Shown one piece after another: positions 24,170 to 32,833 of a stretch of DNA of 35,511 nt. The stretch comes from Pseudochrobactrum kiredjianiae. GTDB lineage: Bacteria; Pseudomonadota; Alphaproteobacteria; Rhizobiales; Rhizobiaceae. Made by a program: the position numbers and the translations under genes. The stretch covers positions 1-35,511 of the forward strand of contig NZ_JAUCBM010000022.1 in assembly GCF_030362795.1 (NCBI RefSeq), written 5' to 3'. Below the pieces are notes generated by a model that saw only the letters and a program-made list of their open reading frames with translations, searched no databases and had not been told where the DNA came from. How positions within the stretch are numbered: the first letter of the stretch is position 1; each line of letters begins with the position of its first letter.

Positions 24170-25102
24170 ATGAATATCCGGTTTCTTGAGACGGTGATCT
24201 GGCTTTCGGAATTGCGCAATTTTCGGATCACGGCAGCGCGTATGAATATGACACCGGCGGCGATCTCCAATCGTATTGGCGCAATAGAACAGGAACTCGG
24301 CTTTCGCCTGTTCGAGCGTGATGCCCGCGATGTTAGCCTGACGACGGAAGGTGAGATTTTCGTTGAGGGCGCGCGGGATATTGTGCGCCGTTATAAAGAC
24401 CTCGTTGATAGTGTCAGCCCGAAAAACTCTGTAGAGGGGCAACTCAAGCTCGGTATTGTCCCAAGCCTTGCGATGACAATTTTACCCGGTGTGCTTGATA
24501 TTTTACGTCAGCGTTATCCTAAAATCAGAATTTCGATTACCACAGATTCCTCAAAAGTGTTGACGCAGCAACTGGAGCAGCGTGAGCTGGATATTGTTTT
24601 TGCAATCCGGCCTGATCCGTCAACAACATTGCGTAGTGTCAATATCTGCACATTCGGCATGTTCTGGATCAGCCGGACTCCTGATATTCCTATCGGCCCG
24701 GAGGATTTATTCTCACGGGAAGATTTGCTGAACCATCCGATTATTTCTTATGAAAGTGGCTCGCATAATTATCAGCAGATCATCAATTATTTTTCAGAAG
24801 ATCATATTAAAGATGCGACTGTGCATTATTCTAATTCCCTCACAACGACCATCAATATGATCTCGGCAGGGGTTGGGATTTCGGTTATCCCACCGGTGGT
24901 GATTCAAAAAGAACTGCGACAGGGAGAGCTGAAAGTGCTCAATACGAATGCTATTTTCCCTGCCACCAGTTACAGCGCGATGTATCTGGAAGTTTCAGCC
25001 ACGCGATTGATTACGCTTGTGGCAACGATTGCCCGTGAGGCTGGTCGCAATTTGTGTAATCAATTCAGTGACAGCCTCGCCTATCAGGATGTCGCAGCAT
25101 GA
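24170..25102 (+). CDS. LysR-family transcriptional regulator
   Basis: About 310 residues from MNIRFLETVIW (24170), the usual LysR opening; a start at 24146 would add eight residues without family similarity. The winged HTH covers residues 1-60 (NFRITAARMNMTPAAISNRIGAIEQELG). The effector domain has KLGIVPSLAMTILPGVLDILRQRYP and VGISVIPPVVIQ. The gene follows the 17729-24028 operon in the same direction after a stem-loop, and is a candidate regulator of it. It ends 23 bases from the convergent AraC gene. Confidence 0.9.
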   Translation: MNIRFLETVIWLSELRNFRITAARMNMTPAAISNRIGAIEQELGFRLFERDARDVSLTTEGEIFVEGARDIVRRYKDLVDSVSPKNSVEGQLKLGIVPSLAMTILPGVLDILRQRYPKIRISITTDSSKVLTQQLEQRELDIVFAIRPDPSTTLRSVNICTFGMFWISRTPDIPIGPEDLFSREDLLNHPIISYESGSHNYQQIINYFSEDHIKDATVHYSNSLTTTINMISAGVGISVIPPVVIQKELRQGELKVLNTNAIFPATSYSAMYLEVSATRLITLVATIAREAGRNLCNQFSDSLAYQDVAA

Positions 25103-25125
25103 TACTGGAGAGCTGTTTTTATGTA

Positions 25126-26157
25126 TTAATGGTTTTGCTTATTAAAGTACTGCCTGTTACACGCGTCGCGCGGTGTGATGCCAAACTGCCTGCGGAAGGC
25201 AGTGGCGAAATTGGCAGGGTTCGTATAACCGGCAATTATACAAGCTTCTTGTATGCCAGCCTCACCGGACTTCAGCATGGAAAAAGCGCGTTCAAGGCGT
25301 AAACCGCGCACATATTCGAAAACACTGTGACCTTCAGTTATGCGAAACAGACGCTGTAATCCGCTTGCACTCATGCCTGCTTCACGGGCAATGCGCTCCA
25401 CACTCAGCGGTTCTGTAAGATGCGATTCTATCAGGTCTTTGGCTCTTTGCAGCCGTAGCGTGTCATAGCGGCTGGGTATTGTGCTGTTTGCAATATTTTG
25501 TCCGGCCTGCATAACTGCGCTGATCGTTTCGGTTACAATCTCGACTGCGCGACCTTCCAGATACAGATTACGCAGTTCTGGCCGGAGAGAGGACGGGGCG
25601 AGTATTTGTTTGATCAGTTCGATCATGCGTGGTGTCAGAACCCAGCGATGATCGGTCAGATTATCTTTAAACAGACGTTTAGCGCTTTGCTGATTGCTCA
25701 GATCTTCCATAGCATCAAGATGCAGCCATTCCGGCGTGGCGGATACAACCAGATGGCAGAGATGCTGATGCCCTTGTGATGCTCTGCGGAAGCTTTCATC
25801 ACTGGTACACATGATTGCAGCGCCGGTAATTGCGCTTTTTTTGTCGCTGCGAAAGCCGAATTTTCGGTCACCGATGCTCAGGTCAATCTGGCCGTCGAGA
25901 AAGAAAATGCAGGACAAGCCCTCATGGATCAGTGAAGTTGCGGTGAAAGCCCGTTCTTCTGTAACATCGCTGACATGAAGCGTTAAACCGCTGCGTAATT
26001 CCTGATGCAGAAAGGAGCCTTTCAGCAGCGTGTCGTCCATGCCAAGATCATCCTCAGGACTATCGAGGACAACATGCTCGTTACGCAGAAAGTCTTTAAC
26101 GCGCAGATGTTTATCTGCCGAAACGCTGGCGGATATATGGCCTGAAGAGGATCTCAC
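25126..26157 (-). CDS. AraC-family regulator, PchR/YbtA-like
   Basis: A 343-residue regulator starting with GTG (26157; AAAGG upstream). The C-terminal AraC DNA-binding domain spans about 235-335, with its two helix-turn-helices in LSVERIAREAGMSASGLQRLFR and IQEACIIAGYTNPANFATAFRRQFGITP. The N-terminal domain (SLIHEGLSCIFFLDGQIDLSIGDRKFGF) is of the type found in PchR-like proteins that sense intracellular ferri-siderophore and activate the receptor operon. It is divergent from the siderophore receptor at 26412, supporting that role. Confidence 0.88.
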   Translation of the reverse strand: MRSSSGHISASVSADKHLRVKDFLRNEHVVLDSPEDDLGMDDTLLKGSFLHQELRSGLTLHVSDVTEERAFTATSLIHEGLSCIFFLDGQIDLSIGDRKFGFRSDKKSAITGAAIMCTSDESFRRASQGHQHLCHLVVSATPEWLHLDAMEDLSNQQSAKRLFKDNLTDHRWVLTPRMIELIKQILAPSSLRPELRNLYLEGRAVEIVTETISAVMQAGQNIANSTIPSRYDTLRLQRAKDLIESHLTEPLSVERIAREAGMSASGLQRLFRITEGHSVFEYVRGLRLERAFSMLKSGEAGIQEACIIAGYTNPANFATAFRRQFGITPRDACNRQYFNKQNH

Positions 26158-26332
26158 CTGCGAAGCCTTTCCAGTTTTTAAGCGGTCATCTGATTATGGC
26201 CGTTTTAGCTGAATGAATTATCGGGTCTTTATGCTTACAAAGTTGAAACTTTGACAGTTTCACAAAAATTTAGCGGATTGCAAAGGTTTCTGATTGTTCT
26301 GCAAAGGCCAGCAGATTGTCAGACATGCTCTG

Positions 26333-26362
26333 GTGTCATAGATAATTAAATTAATATGACAC
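26333..26362. promoter_or_regulatory. 8-bp perfect dyad upstream of the siderophore operon
   Basis: GTGTCATA (26333-26340) and TATGACAC (26355-26362) are exact complements around a 14-base AT-only-but-one spacer. It lies between the divergent AraC gene and the receptor, 50 bases before the receptor start. A possible promoter, TTGTCA (26316) and TAGATA (26339) at 17-base spacing, overlaps it. It could be the site of the AraC-like protein or another operator. Confidence 0.45.
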
Positions 26363-26371
26363 ATAAAGTCA
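26357..26371. promoter_or_regulatory. Candidate RirA iron-responsive operator (TGA-N9-TCA)
   Basis: TGA at 26357-26359 and TCA at 26369-26371 are separated by exactly nine bases, the published form of the rhizobial IRO motif bound by RirA. It lies just downstream of the possible -10 element and upstream of the receptor, a sensible place for iron repression. The motif is short, so a chance match in a 254-base region is quite possible. Confidence 0.35.
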
Positions 26372-26411
26372 AGTTTTGAAGAGTCATCACTTGACTGGCT
26401 TGGGGGCATTC

Positions 26412-28640
26412 GTGAGTAATCAGACATTTTCAAAAATGAGTTCATTGGTGAAACTCAACAAGGCGCGATCCGTATTGTTGGCTTCAACCATGCTCTGTGG
26501 TCTGAGTGCTGCTCCGGCCTTTGCGCAGGAAAACATCAAACTCAAGACGATTACAATTGAGGGTGAAGGCACCGGCGAGGCCGCTGACAGTATTGTTGCA
26601 AAGCGCAGTGTTGCAGCTGCCAAAACCGATACGCCGCTTCTTGAAACGCCTCAGGTCGTCAATGTTGTGACCCGCAAGCAAATGGATGTGCAGGGCGCAA
26701 ATACAGTCGCGGAAGCTCTGCGTTATACACCGGGCGTCATGTCTGATCCGAATGGCTATGATGTGCGTTATGACTGGTTGTATATTCGCGGCTTCAACTC
26801 CTATGGAACGATGTGGCTCGACGGACTGGCCATTGCCGGTGATCCGAGCAATTATTCCACGCCAAGCATAAATCCTTATTCACTTGAGCGGATTGAGGTC
26901 ATTAAGGGGCCAGCTTCTGTGCTTTACGGACGCACTGTGCCGGGCGGTCTTGTCAATCAGATCAGTAAACGACCTGAAACTACTCCACATCGGGAAATCA
27001 ATATCGGCACCTCTGCTTTCGGCGGTATTCAAAGCTCTTTTGATTTTACAGGCCCTGTCACGCAAGATGGTGAGTGGAGCTATCGCCTGCTAGGGCAGGG
27101 GCGGAATATGCATACGCAGATTGATCATGAGCGTGACAAGCAGTTTATGATTGCGCCGAGCCTGACATGGGCGCCGACCAAAGATACGTCGCTGACAATG
27201 TACGGTTATTATCAGCGCGATCGGCCAGTGTTTAATCCGCGTTTTTATCCTGCAATAGGCACTTTGCTGCCTAATCCTGCCGGACAGATTCCGCGTGAGG
27301 TTTTTCTCGGCGACCCGAATTGGGGTGGTTTCAACCGCGATTATTACCATCTGGGCTATGAGTTCGAACATGAATTCAATGAGAACTGGACCATTCGCCA
27401 GAATATGCGTTACGGCCGATCCAGTCAGGATATGAACCTCCTGCTGGTCAATCCGGCTTTTGCTTATTTCGGTGCCCCTTCCTCTCATCTTGAGAGGGTA
27501 ACGGCAGTATCGGATGACTGGACGTCAACTTTTGCCGTTGATACGCAGGCCGAGACCAAATTTGAGACCGGTACACTGGATCATACTGTGCTGTTTGGTG
27601 TGGATTATGTGCGCGGTGTTTCATCCACAAATTTCGGTAATTCGGACAGAAGCGTTACAGTGCCGGGGATTGATTATAATAATCCGGTTTACGGGCTTAA
27701 ATATCCGCTGGCTGCTGTGACAACATCAGGATTACAGAAGCAAAACCAGATTGGTCTCTATGTACAGGATCAAATCCGTTATGACCGCTGGGTCGGAACA
27801 TTTGGTTTGCGTTACGACAGGTCTGATATTGATACGACAAACCGCATGAAACCGGATAGTCCGGTCGTCTCTACCAATGATAATGCAGTTTCCGGACGGG
27901 CAGGGCTGACCTATCTGTTTGATAATGGTTTGGCTCCATATATCAGCTATTCCACTTCATTCCTGCCTCTGATGGGTACTGACTATAAAAACGATCCGTA
28001 TGAAGCGCAGACTGCCCGTCAGATTGAACTTGGCGTAAAATATGAACCTGCAGGTGGTCGCGGGATGGTGTCATTATCCTTGTTTCAGCTGACACAGGAT
28101 AATGTGCTGACCCCTTATTCAAAAGATCCCAATCCGGTCAGACCTACATTGTTCGAACAGGATGGTAAGCAACGGGTACGCGGCATTGAAATCGACGGTA
28201 AATATGAGCTGACGCCGGAAATCAGCATAATGGCTGCTTATGCTTATTCGAATTCCAAGGTGCTGAGTTCTAATAATCCAGATGCTCTGGGACGTGAGAT
28301 GCTGCGTCTGCCGGAACATCAGGGAAGTGTCTGGGTTCATTACACACCTTATGCCGTGCAGGGCTTGTCTCTTAGTGCAGGTATGCGTGCGCAATCATCT
28401 TATCAGACAGACAGCACTTATTTTGATGAGTTGCGAATTCCGTCCCGCACACTGGTTGATATCGGAATGGAATATGATTTCGGTGCTTTGAAAAATGAAT
28501 TCGAAGGCACGAAACTGCGTGTTAACGTGACCAATCTGTTTGATAAAGAATATGTTTCTCATTGTCTGAATAAAACCGGCGGTAGCTGTAATTATGGTGC
28601 AGGGCGCGCCATCACCGCAAATTTGAAATATGAGTGGTAA
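26412..28640 (+). CDS. TonB-dependent siderophore receptor (FhuA/ferrichrome-type)
   Basis: Outer-membrane ferri-siderophore receptor of about 742 residues. GTG at 26412 is chosen because GGGGG stands five bases upstream; an ATG at 26436 and a TTG at 26376 are alternatives. The signal peptide ends PAFAQ. There is no STN domain: the mature protein goes directly to a possible TonB box (KTITIEG) and the plug (LETPQVVNVVTRKQMDVQGANTVAEALRYTPGV, then LYIRGF and IEVIKGPASVLYG). The barrel ends NLFDKEYVSHC, GSCNYGAGR and a terminal Trp, close to hydroxamate-siderophore receptors such as FhuA. First gene of the uptake operon, divergent from a PchR-like regulator. Its stop overlaps the next start as TAATG. 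Confidence 0.92.
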   Translation: MSNQTFSKMSSLVKLNKARSVLLASTMLCGLSAAPAFAQENIKLKTITIEGEGTGEAADSIVAKRSVAAAKTDTPLLETPQVVNVVTRKQMDVQGANTVAEALRYTPGVMSDPNGYDVRYDWLYIRGFNSYGTMWLDGLAIAGDPSNYSTPSINPYSLERIEVIKGPASVLYGRTVPGGLVNQISKRPETTPHREINIGTSAFGGIQSSFDFTGPVTQDGEWSYRLLGQGRNMHTQIDHERDKQFMIAPSLTWAPTKDTSLTMYGYYQRDRPVFNPRFYPAIGTLLPNPAGQIPREVFLGDPNWGGFNRDYYHLGYEFEHEFNENWTIRQNMRYGRSSQDMNLLLVNPAFAYFGAPSSHLERVTAVSDDWTSTFAVDTQAETKFETGTLDHTVLFGVDYVRGVSSTNFGNSDRSVTVPGIDYNNPVYGLKYPLAAVTTSGLQKQNQIGLYVQDQIRYDRWVGTFGLRYDRSDIDTTNRMKPDSPVVSTNDNAVSGRAGLTYLFDNGLAPYISYSTSFLPLMGTDYKNDPYEAQTARQIELGVKYEPAGGRGMVSLSLFQLTQDNVLTPYSKDPNPVRPTLFEQDGKQRVRGIEIDGKYELTPEISIMAAYAYSNSKVLSSNNPDALGREMLRLPEHQGSVWVHYTPYAVQGLSLSAGMRAQSSYQTDSTYFDELRIPSRTLVDIGMEYDFGALKNEFEGTKLRVNVTNLFDKEYVSHCLNKTGGSCNYGAGRAITANLKYEW

Positions 28641-29821
28641 TGGTTTTACAGGTTTTTAATCGCAAAAAGGGCGCCGCTTTACCGGCGGCCTTGCTGTATT
28701 CTCTTGCCGTATTCTGGGGGCTTGCCCTTTTTGTAGCTGGCATAGCAAAAGCTGAGATTTTGCTTGAGGATGCCGCAGGCCGCAAGGTGCGGTTGGAGGC
28801 GCCTGCCAGCCGTATTGTCACCAATGAAAGCCTGTTATTGCTGTCACTCGCTCTCCTCGATCCGGAGCCGGTGGCGCGGCTTGCCGGATGGGCTGCCCCG
28901 CAGCGTTTTGACAAAGGTATGTATCAGGACTTTAAACAACGTTTTCCTCAGATTGATACCATTCCGGTGGTTGGCGGTGTCATGCCCGCCAATAGTTCTG
29001 TTGAAGCACTGCTAAGTGTGCAGCCGGATTTATTTTTGATTAGTCTTTGGCAGCCGGGCTGGGAAAATATTGCGGAACGCATTGAGGCGGCAGGCGTGCC
29101 AGTGATCTATCTCGATGGGCCCGAAAATGCCGCGCGCGGCCCCGCTGACGCTACCGCGTTTTCGATGACACTGCTTGGAAAAGCGATTGGCCGTGATGAG
29201 CAGGCAAGTAGTTTCGCGGATTTTGTCAAAGTCCGTTATGCTTTTGTCGCAGAGCGGCTGAAAAATATCAGTACTAAACAGGAAAATACGCCGAAAGTGC
29301 TGATTGATGCCCATGCCGTTGATGTCTGCTGTGCCTCTCCCGGATTGGATAATCGTATCACGCAATATCTGACACTTGCAGGCGGTAATAATATCGGCTC
29401 GGATGTGATTGCGGGTTATGACGGCCAGCTCAGCCCTGAATATGTGCTGAGCATTGATCCTGACGTGTATATTGCAACCGGTGGTCCGCATCTTGCAGGG
29501 CAGGGCGGACTGGTTATCGGCGGCGATATGGACAAGCAGGCTGCCCGTGCCTCTTTGCGTGCTGTTACTCAGCGCAGTATTCGCGGTGACCTAACGTCTA
29601 TACGTGACGGGCGTGCTTTTGCGGTTTCACATCAGTTTTCTAACTCTGCGCTCAGTGTGCTGGTTTTTGAGTGTTTTGCAAAATGGATCCATCCGGCCTT
29701 ATTCGAAGATCTTGAGCCAGCAGATACGTTGGCCGAAATCAACCGTCGTTTTATGGCGGTTCCGATAACCGGTACATTCTGGGTTAGTTTGAATGAAACA
29801 CAGAAGACAGCCACACCGTGA
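28640..29821 (+). CDS. Iron-siderophore ABC transporter substrate-binding protein (FecB/FhuD type)
   Basis: About 393 residues from ATG at 28640, overlapping the receptor stop by one base. The N-terminal signal segment (LYSLAVFWGLALFVAGIAKAE) has a type I cleavage site and no lipobox, so the protein is predicted to be soluble in the periplasm. The class III binding-protein fold is seen in ASRIVTNESLLLLSLALL, VEALLSVQPDLFLISLWQPG and YVLSIDPDVYIATGG. A VDVCCASPG segment carries two adjacent cysteines. It delivers the ferri-siderophore to the permease encoded next, which it meets through a GTGATGA junction. Confidence 0.88.
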   Translation: MVLQVFNRKKGAALPAALLYSLAVFWGLALFVAGIAKAEILLEDAAGRKVRLEAPASRIVTNESLLLLSLALLDPEPVARLAGWAAPQRFDKGMYQDFKQRFPQIDTIPVVGGVMPANSSVEALLSVQPDLFLISLWQPGWENIAERIEAAGVPVIYLDGPENAARGPADATAFSMTLLGKAIGRDEQASSFADFVKVRYAFVAERLKNISTKQENTPKVLIDAHAVDVCCASPGLDNRITQYLTLAGGNNIGSDVIAGYDGQLSPEYVLSIDPDVYIATGGPHLAGQGGLVIGGDMDKQAARASLRAVTQRSIRGDLTSIRDGRAFAVSHQFSNSALSVLVFECFAKWIHPALFEDLEPADTLAEINRRFMAVPITGTFWVSLNETQKTATP

Positions 29822-30891
29822 TGAATAAATCTGAACAGGGGTCTGTGAAATTACCGGATGCTTTGAATCAGTATCACCGCGCAAGGCAGCGACGCATTCT
29901 GCTAATTTCAGCCATTGTGCTGGCCGGTATTTTTGCTTTTTTTATTGATTTAATGGTGGGACCTGCGGGACTTGGTTTTCAAGAAACACTGAATGCGTTT
30001 CTCGGCACCGGTGATGTTTCCCGTCGTACAGAGGTTATTATCTGGCAAGTGCGTGTGCCTACCTCTTTGATGGCAGTTCTGGTGGGCGCGGCTCTGGCAT
30101 TGGCCGGTACTGAGATGCAGACTTTGTTATCCAATCCGCTGGCAGAGCCATTTACACTCGGCATTTCATCCTGTGCGGCACTGGGCGCGGCAGTGGCTAT
30201 TGTTCTGGGCGTGTCGCTGCCGTTTGTTCCGGTCAGCTGGACAATTTCTGCCAACGCTTTTCTGTTTGCCGCCTTGTCGCTGGTTGCAGTCAACCTGCTG
30301 GCTGGATTGCGCGGCGTGAACCGTCAGGTACTGATCCTGTTTGGTATCGCACTGGGCTTTACGGCAGGGGCGCTGCTTTCCTTGTTGCAATTTATAGCGT
30401 CTGCGGATGCGCTGCAGCAGTTGGTTTTCTGGAGTATGGGCAGTCTCGCGCGCGCAGATAAAAATAATGTGCTGATTTTGGCTGTTGTCGTTATGCTCTG
30501 TGTGCCGTTTTCTTTTGCGGCCTCATGGCGCTTTACGATATTGCATTTGGGTGAGGAACGGGCAAAAAGCCTCGGGGTAAACCTTAAACGTCTGCGGCTG
30601 ATGTCATTGTTGCGGATCAGCCTGCTTTCGGCAACTGCCGTGGCTTTTGTCGGCATTGTCGGTTTTGTCGGGCTTGTTGGTCCGCATATCGCACGAATGC
30701 TGGTGGGGGACGATCACCGCTATCTCTTGCCTGCAAGTATGAGTGTGGGCGCGGTTGTTATGTTGCTGGCCTCGGTTACATCCAAAATGCTTGTACCGGG
30801 CACATTGCTACCGATCGGTATTGTAACGGCACTTGTAGGGTTGCCGGTATTTTTTATGCTGATCCTGCGACAAAGCGGGGCTGGCCGATGA
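29821..30891 (+). CDS. FecCD-family iron-siderophore ABC permease
   Basis: A 356-residue protein with about ten membrane segments, the normal length for BtuC/FecD permeases. Family segments are RVPTSLMAVLVGAALALAGTEMQTLLSNPLAEPFTLGISSCAALGA and, near the C-terminus, VAFVGIVGFVGLVGPHIARMLVGDDHRYLLPAS, which includes the ATPase-contact loop. Only one permease gene is present, so it should act as a homodimer. Start ATG at 29821 overlaps the binding-protein stop; its own stop overlaps the ATPase start as ATGA. Confidence 0.93.
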   Translation: MNKSEQGSVKLPDALNQYHRARQRRILLISAIVLAGIFAFFIDLMVGPAGLGFQETLNAFLGTGDVSRRTEVIIWQVRVPTSLMAVLVGAALALAGTEMQTLLSNPLAEPFTLGISSCAALGAAVAIVLGVSLPFVPVSWTISANAFLFAALSLVAVNLLAGLRGVNRQVLILFGIALGFTAGALLSLLQFIASADALQQLVFWSMGSLARADKNNVLILAVVVMLCVPFSFAASWRFTILHLGEERAKSLGVNLKRLRLMSLLRISLLSATAVAFVGIVGFVGLVGPHIARMLVGDDHRYLLPASMSVGAVVMLLASVTSKMLVPGTLLPIGIVTALVGLPVFFMLILRQSGAGR

Positions 30892-31730
30892 AGCCGCAAT
30901 CATCTCCCGTTCTGACAATCCGTAATTTAAACGCAGGCTATAGCAACAGCCTTGTCATCAAAGATTTTACTCTGCCGCGTGTGCAGTCGGGTGTTGTGGC
31001 GCTGGTCGGGCCGAATGGCGCGGGGAAGTCCACATTATTACGCGCATTGGCACACCTGATTTCCGCTCGTGGGGATGTCAAGCTGGATGGTGTCGATGTA
31101 TTGCGTATGAAATCGGCTTTACGTGCAGCAACAATCGGGTTTATGCCGCAGAGTCTGCCGGAAAATGTGTCACTGAGCGTGCTTGAAACCGTTATCGCTA
31201 CTCTGAAGGTCGGCGGCATGGACAGTACAAGGCATATTGAAGAACAGGCATATGATGTTCTGCTGCAACTTGGCGCAGCGGATCTGGCATCACAGCCGCT
31301 GAACAGGTTATCCGGCGGACAGCGGCAGGTGGTGAGCCTTGCACAGTCTATTGCCAGTCAGCCGGCCTTGCTGCTGCTGGATGAGCCGACGAGCGCTTTG
31401 GATTTGGCACGTCAGTTTTTGATTATGAAGCATGTCCAAGATTATGCCCGTAAAGGCCGGATCGTTGTGGTTGTGATGCATGATCTGGCACTGGCGGCAC
31501 AATGGGCAGATCAGATTGTCGTGTTGGCACAAGGCGGTTTGTACAGCTCCGGTAAGCCTGAAAATATTATCACGCCGCAGATGCTGGCTGACGTTTATCA
31601 TATTGAGGCACGGGTTGAACGCTGCACGCAGGGGCAACTGCGCATCATGGTGGATGGTATTGCACCGGCAATATCTTCTCAGAGCAATCCTGACGTTCCA
31701 GACAATCATAAAAATAACAGGAGGGGATGA
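30888..31730 (+). CDS. Iron-siderophore ABC transporter ATPase (FecE/FhuC type)
   Basis: A 280-residue ATPase. Walker A GPNGAGKST (41-49), Q-loop FMPQSLPENVSLSV (85-98), signature LSGGQRQ (141-147), Walker B LLLLDEPTSALD (161-172), switch His198 (VVMHDL). The GYSNSLVIKDFTL opening and LSGGQRQVVSLAQ are typical of the iron-siderophore/B12 subfamily. Start overlaps the permease stop, and its end overlaps the ATGATG of the siderophore-interacting protein gene. Confidence 0.93.
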   Translation: MKPQSSPVLTIRNLNAGYSNSLVIKDFTLPRVQSGVVALVGPNGAGKSTLLRALAHLISARGDVKLDGVDVLRMKSALRAATIGFMPQSLPENVSLSVLETVIATLKVGGMDSTRHIEEQAYDVLLQLGAADLASQPLNRLSGGQRQVVSLAQSIASQPALLLLDEPTSALDLARQFLIMKHVQDYARKGRIVVVVMHDLALAAQWADQIVVLAQGGLYSSGKPENIITPQMLADVYHIEARVERCTQGQLRIMVDGIAPAISSQSNPDVPDNHKNNRRG

Positions 31731-32800
31731 TGAAGGAATTTATCGCACAGACCCGATTTGAGCTATTGGATGCCGAGCATGTTTTGACGCTGGTTTGCGC
31801 ACATATGATTGAGCATGATGCGGAAGTGGAAATGCGCGGTGAAACACGGATTTTGCGATTTCTGGACACGCAGGCAGATTTGACCTGTGAGGGAAATGAA
31901 GTGCTGATTGATGTCAGGTCAAAAACTATTGAGGGTATATATTTTACCCGTATGGCGCTGACATCGCATATTCTTGAATTTTCAGAACATAAAATTCCGT
32001 TATTTGAATGGACTGGCGATGGTGAGACAATTGTTCGCCCGCCGAATTTTCAGATCTTAGAGGTCGTGGGATGCCGGAATATAACCCCGCATATGCGCCG
32101 CATTGCATTTAAAACGGAAAATATTGCACGTTTCACGTCGATGGACGCGCTGCATCTCAATATTTTGGTTCAACATCCAGACCGGACAGAGCCGCAATGG
32201 CCTACAGTCGGTTCTAACGGACTTGTACACTGGGAAGAGCCACAGACACGGCCGGTCTTTCGTAAATATACGGTGCGCTCGCTCGACATCCATACGGGCA
32301 TTATGGAAATTGATTTTGTCCTCCATGATGATGCAGGGCCGGGCTCCGCTCTGGCTGAGGAGATCAAGGTCGGGGATCAGGTCGGCGTGATGGGGCCGGG
32401 AGGTGGTGGTCTTGCTGAAGCTGACTGGTATCTTTTTGCAGGTGATGAAACCGCTTTGCCTGCTATCGGAAGAATGCTGGAACATTTACCGGAAACAGCG
32501 CGCGGTATTGCTGTGATTGAAGTGGCGGATCAGCATGAAATACAACCGCTGACAACCTACTCATCCGTTGAAATACGCTGGCTGCTGCGTGACGGACAAG
32601 CTGCAGGCACCACTTCTAAGCTTGGTAATGCGGTTCGCAACATTGCCTTGCCGGATGATGGTTTGGCTATTTATGTCTGGGCAGGATGCGAGTATGAAAC
32701 CTTCCGCACAATCCGTAGCTACTTACGCACAGAATGCGGGCTTAAAAAACATGAACATCTGGTTGTTTCATACTGGCGAAGGGGTGAAGGGGCTGAGTAA
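31730..32800 (+). CDS. Siderophore-interacting protein (FAD/NAD(P)H ferric-siderophore reductase) with N-terminal DUF2218
   Basis: A 356-residue cytoplasmic flavoprotein predicted to reduce imported ferri-siderophore and release iron. Residues 1-83 match DUF2218 (TRFELLDAEHVLTLVCAHM, IYFTRMALTSHILEF). About 105-225 is the SIP FAD-binding beta-barrel with RKYTVR (178-183), the flavin motif. 230-356 is the NAD(P)H/SIP C-terminal domain with AGDETALPAI (237-246) and WAGCEYETFRTIRSYL. The second ATG (31730) is preferred: AGGAGG then has a five-base spacer. Last gene of the siderophore operon. DUF2218-SIP fusions are known, and the DUF part has no assigned role. Confidence 0.9.
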   Translation: MKEFIAQTRFELLDAEHVLTLVCAHMIEHDAEVEMRGETRILRFLDTQADLTCEGNEVLIDVRSKTIEGIYFTRMALTSHILEFSEHKIPLFEWTGDGETIVRPPNFQILEVVGCRNITPHMRRIAFKTENIARFTSMDALHLNILVQHPDRTEPQWPTVGSNGLVHWEEPQTRPVFRKYTVRSLDIHTGIMEIDFVLHDDAGPGSALAEEIKVGDQVGVMGPGGGGLAEADWYLFAGDETALPAIGRMLEHLPETARGIAVIEVADQHEIQPLTTYSSVEIRWLLRDGQAAGTTSKLGNAVRNIALPDDGLAIYVWAGCEYETFRTIRSYLRTECGLKKHEHLVVSYWRRGEGAE

Positions 32801-32833
32801 ATTTTGCTCGATGGTTATCCGGGTTTCAATGCT

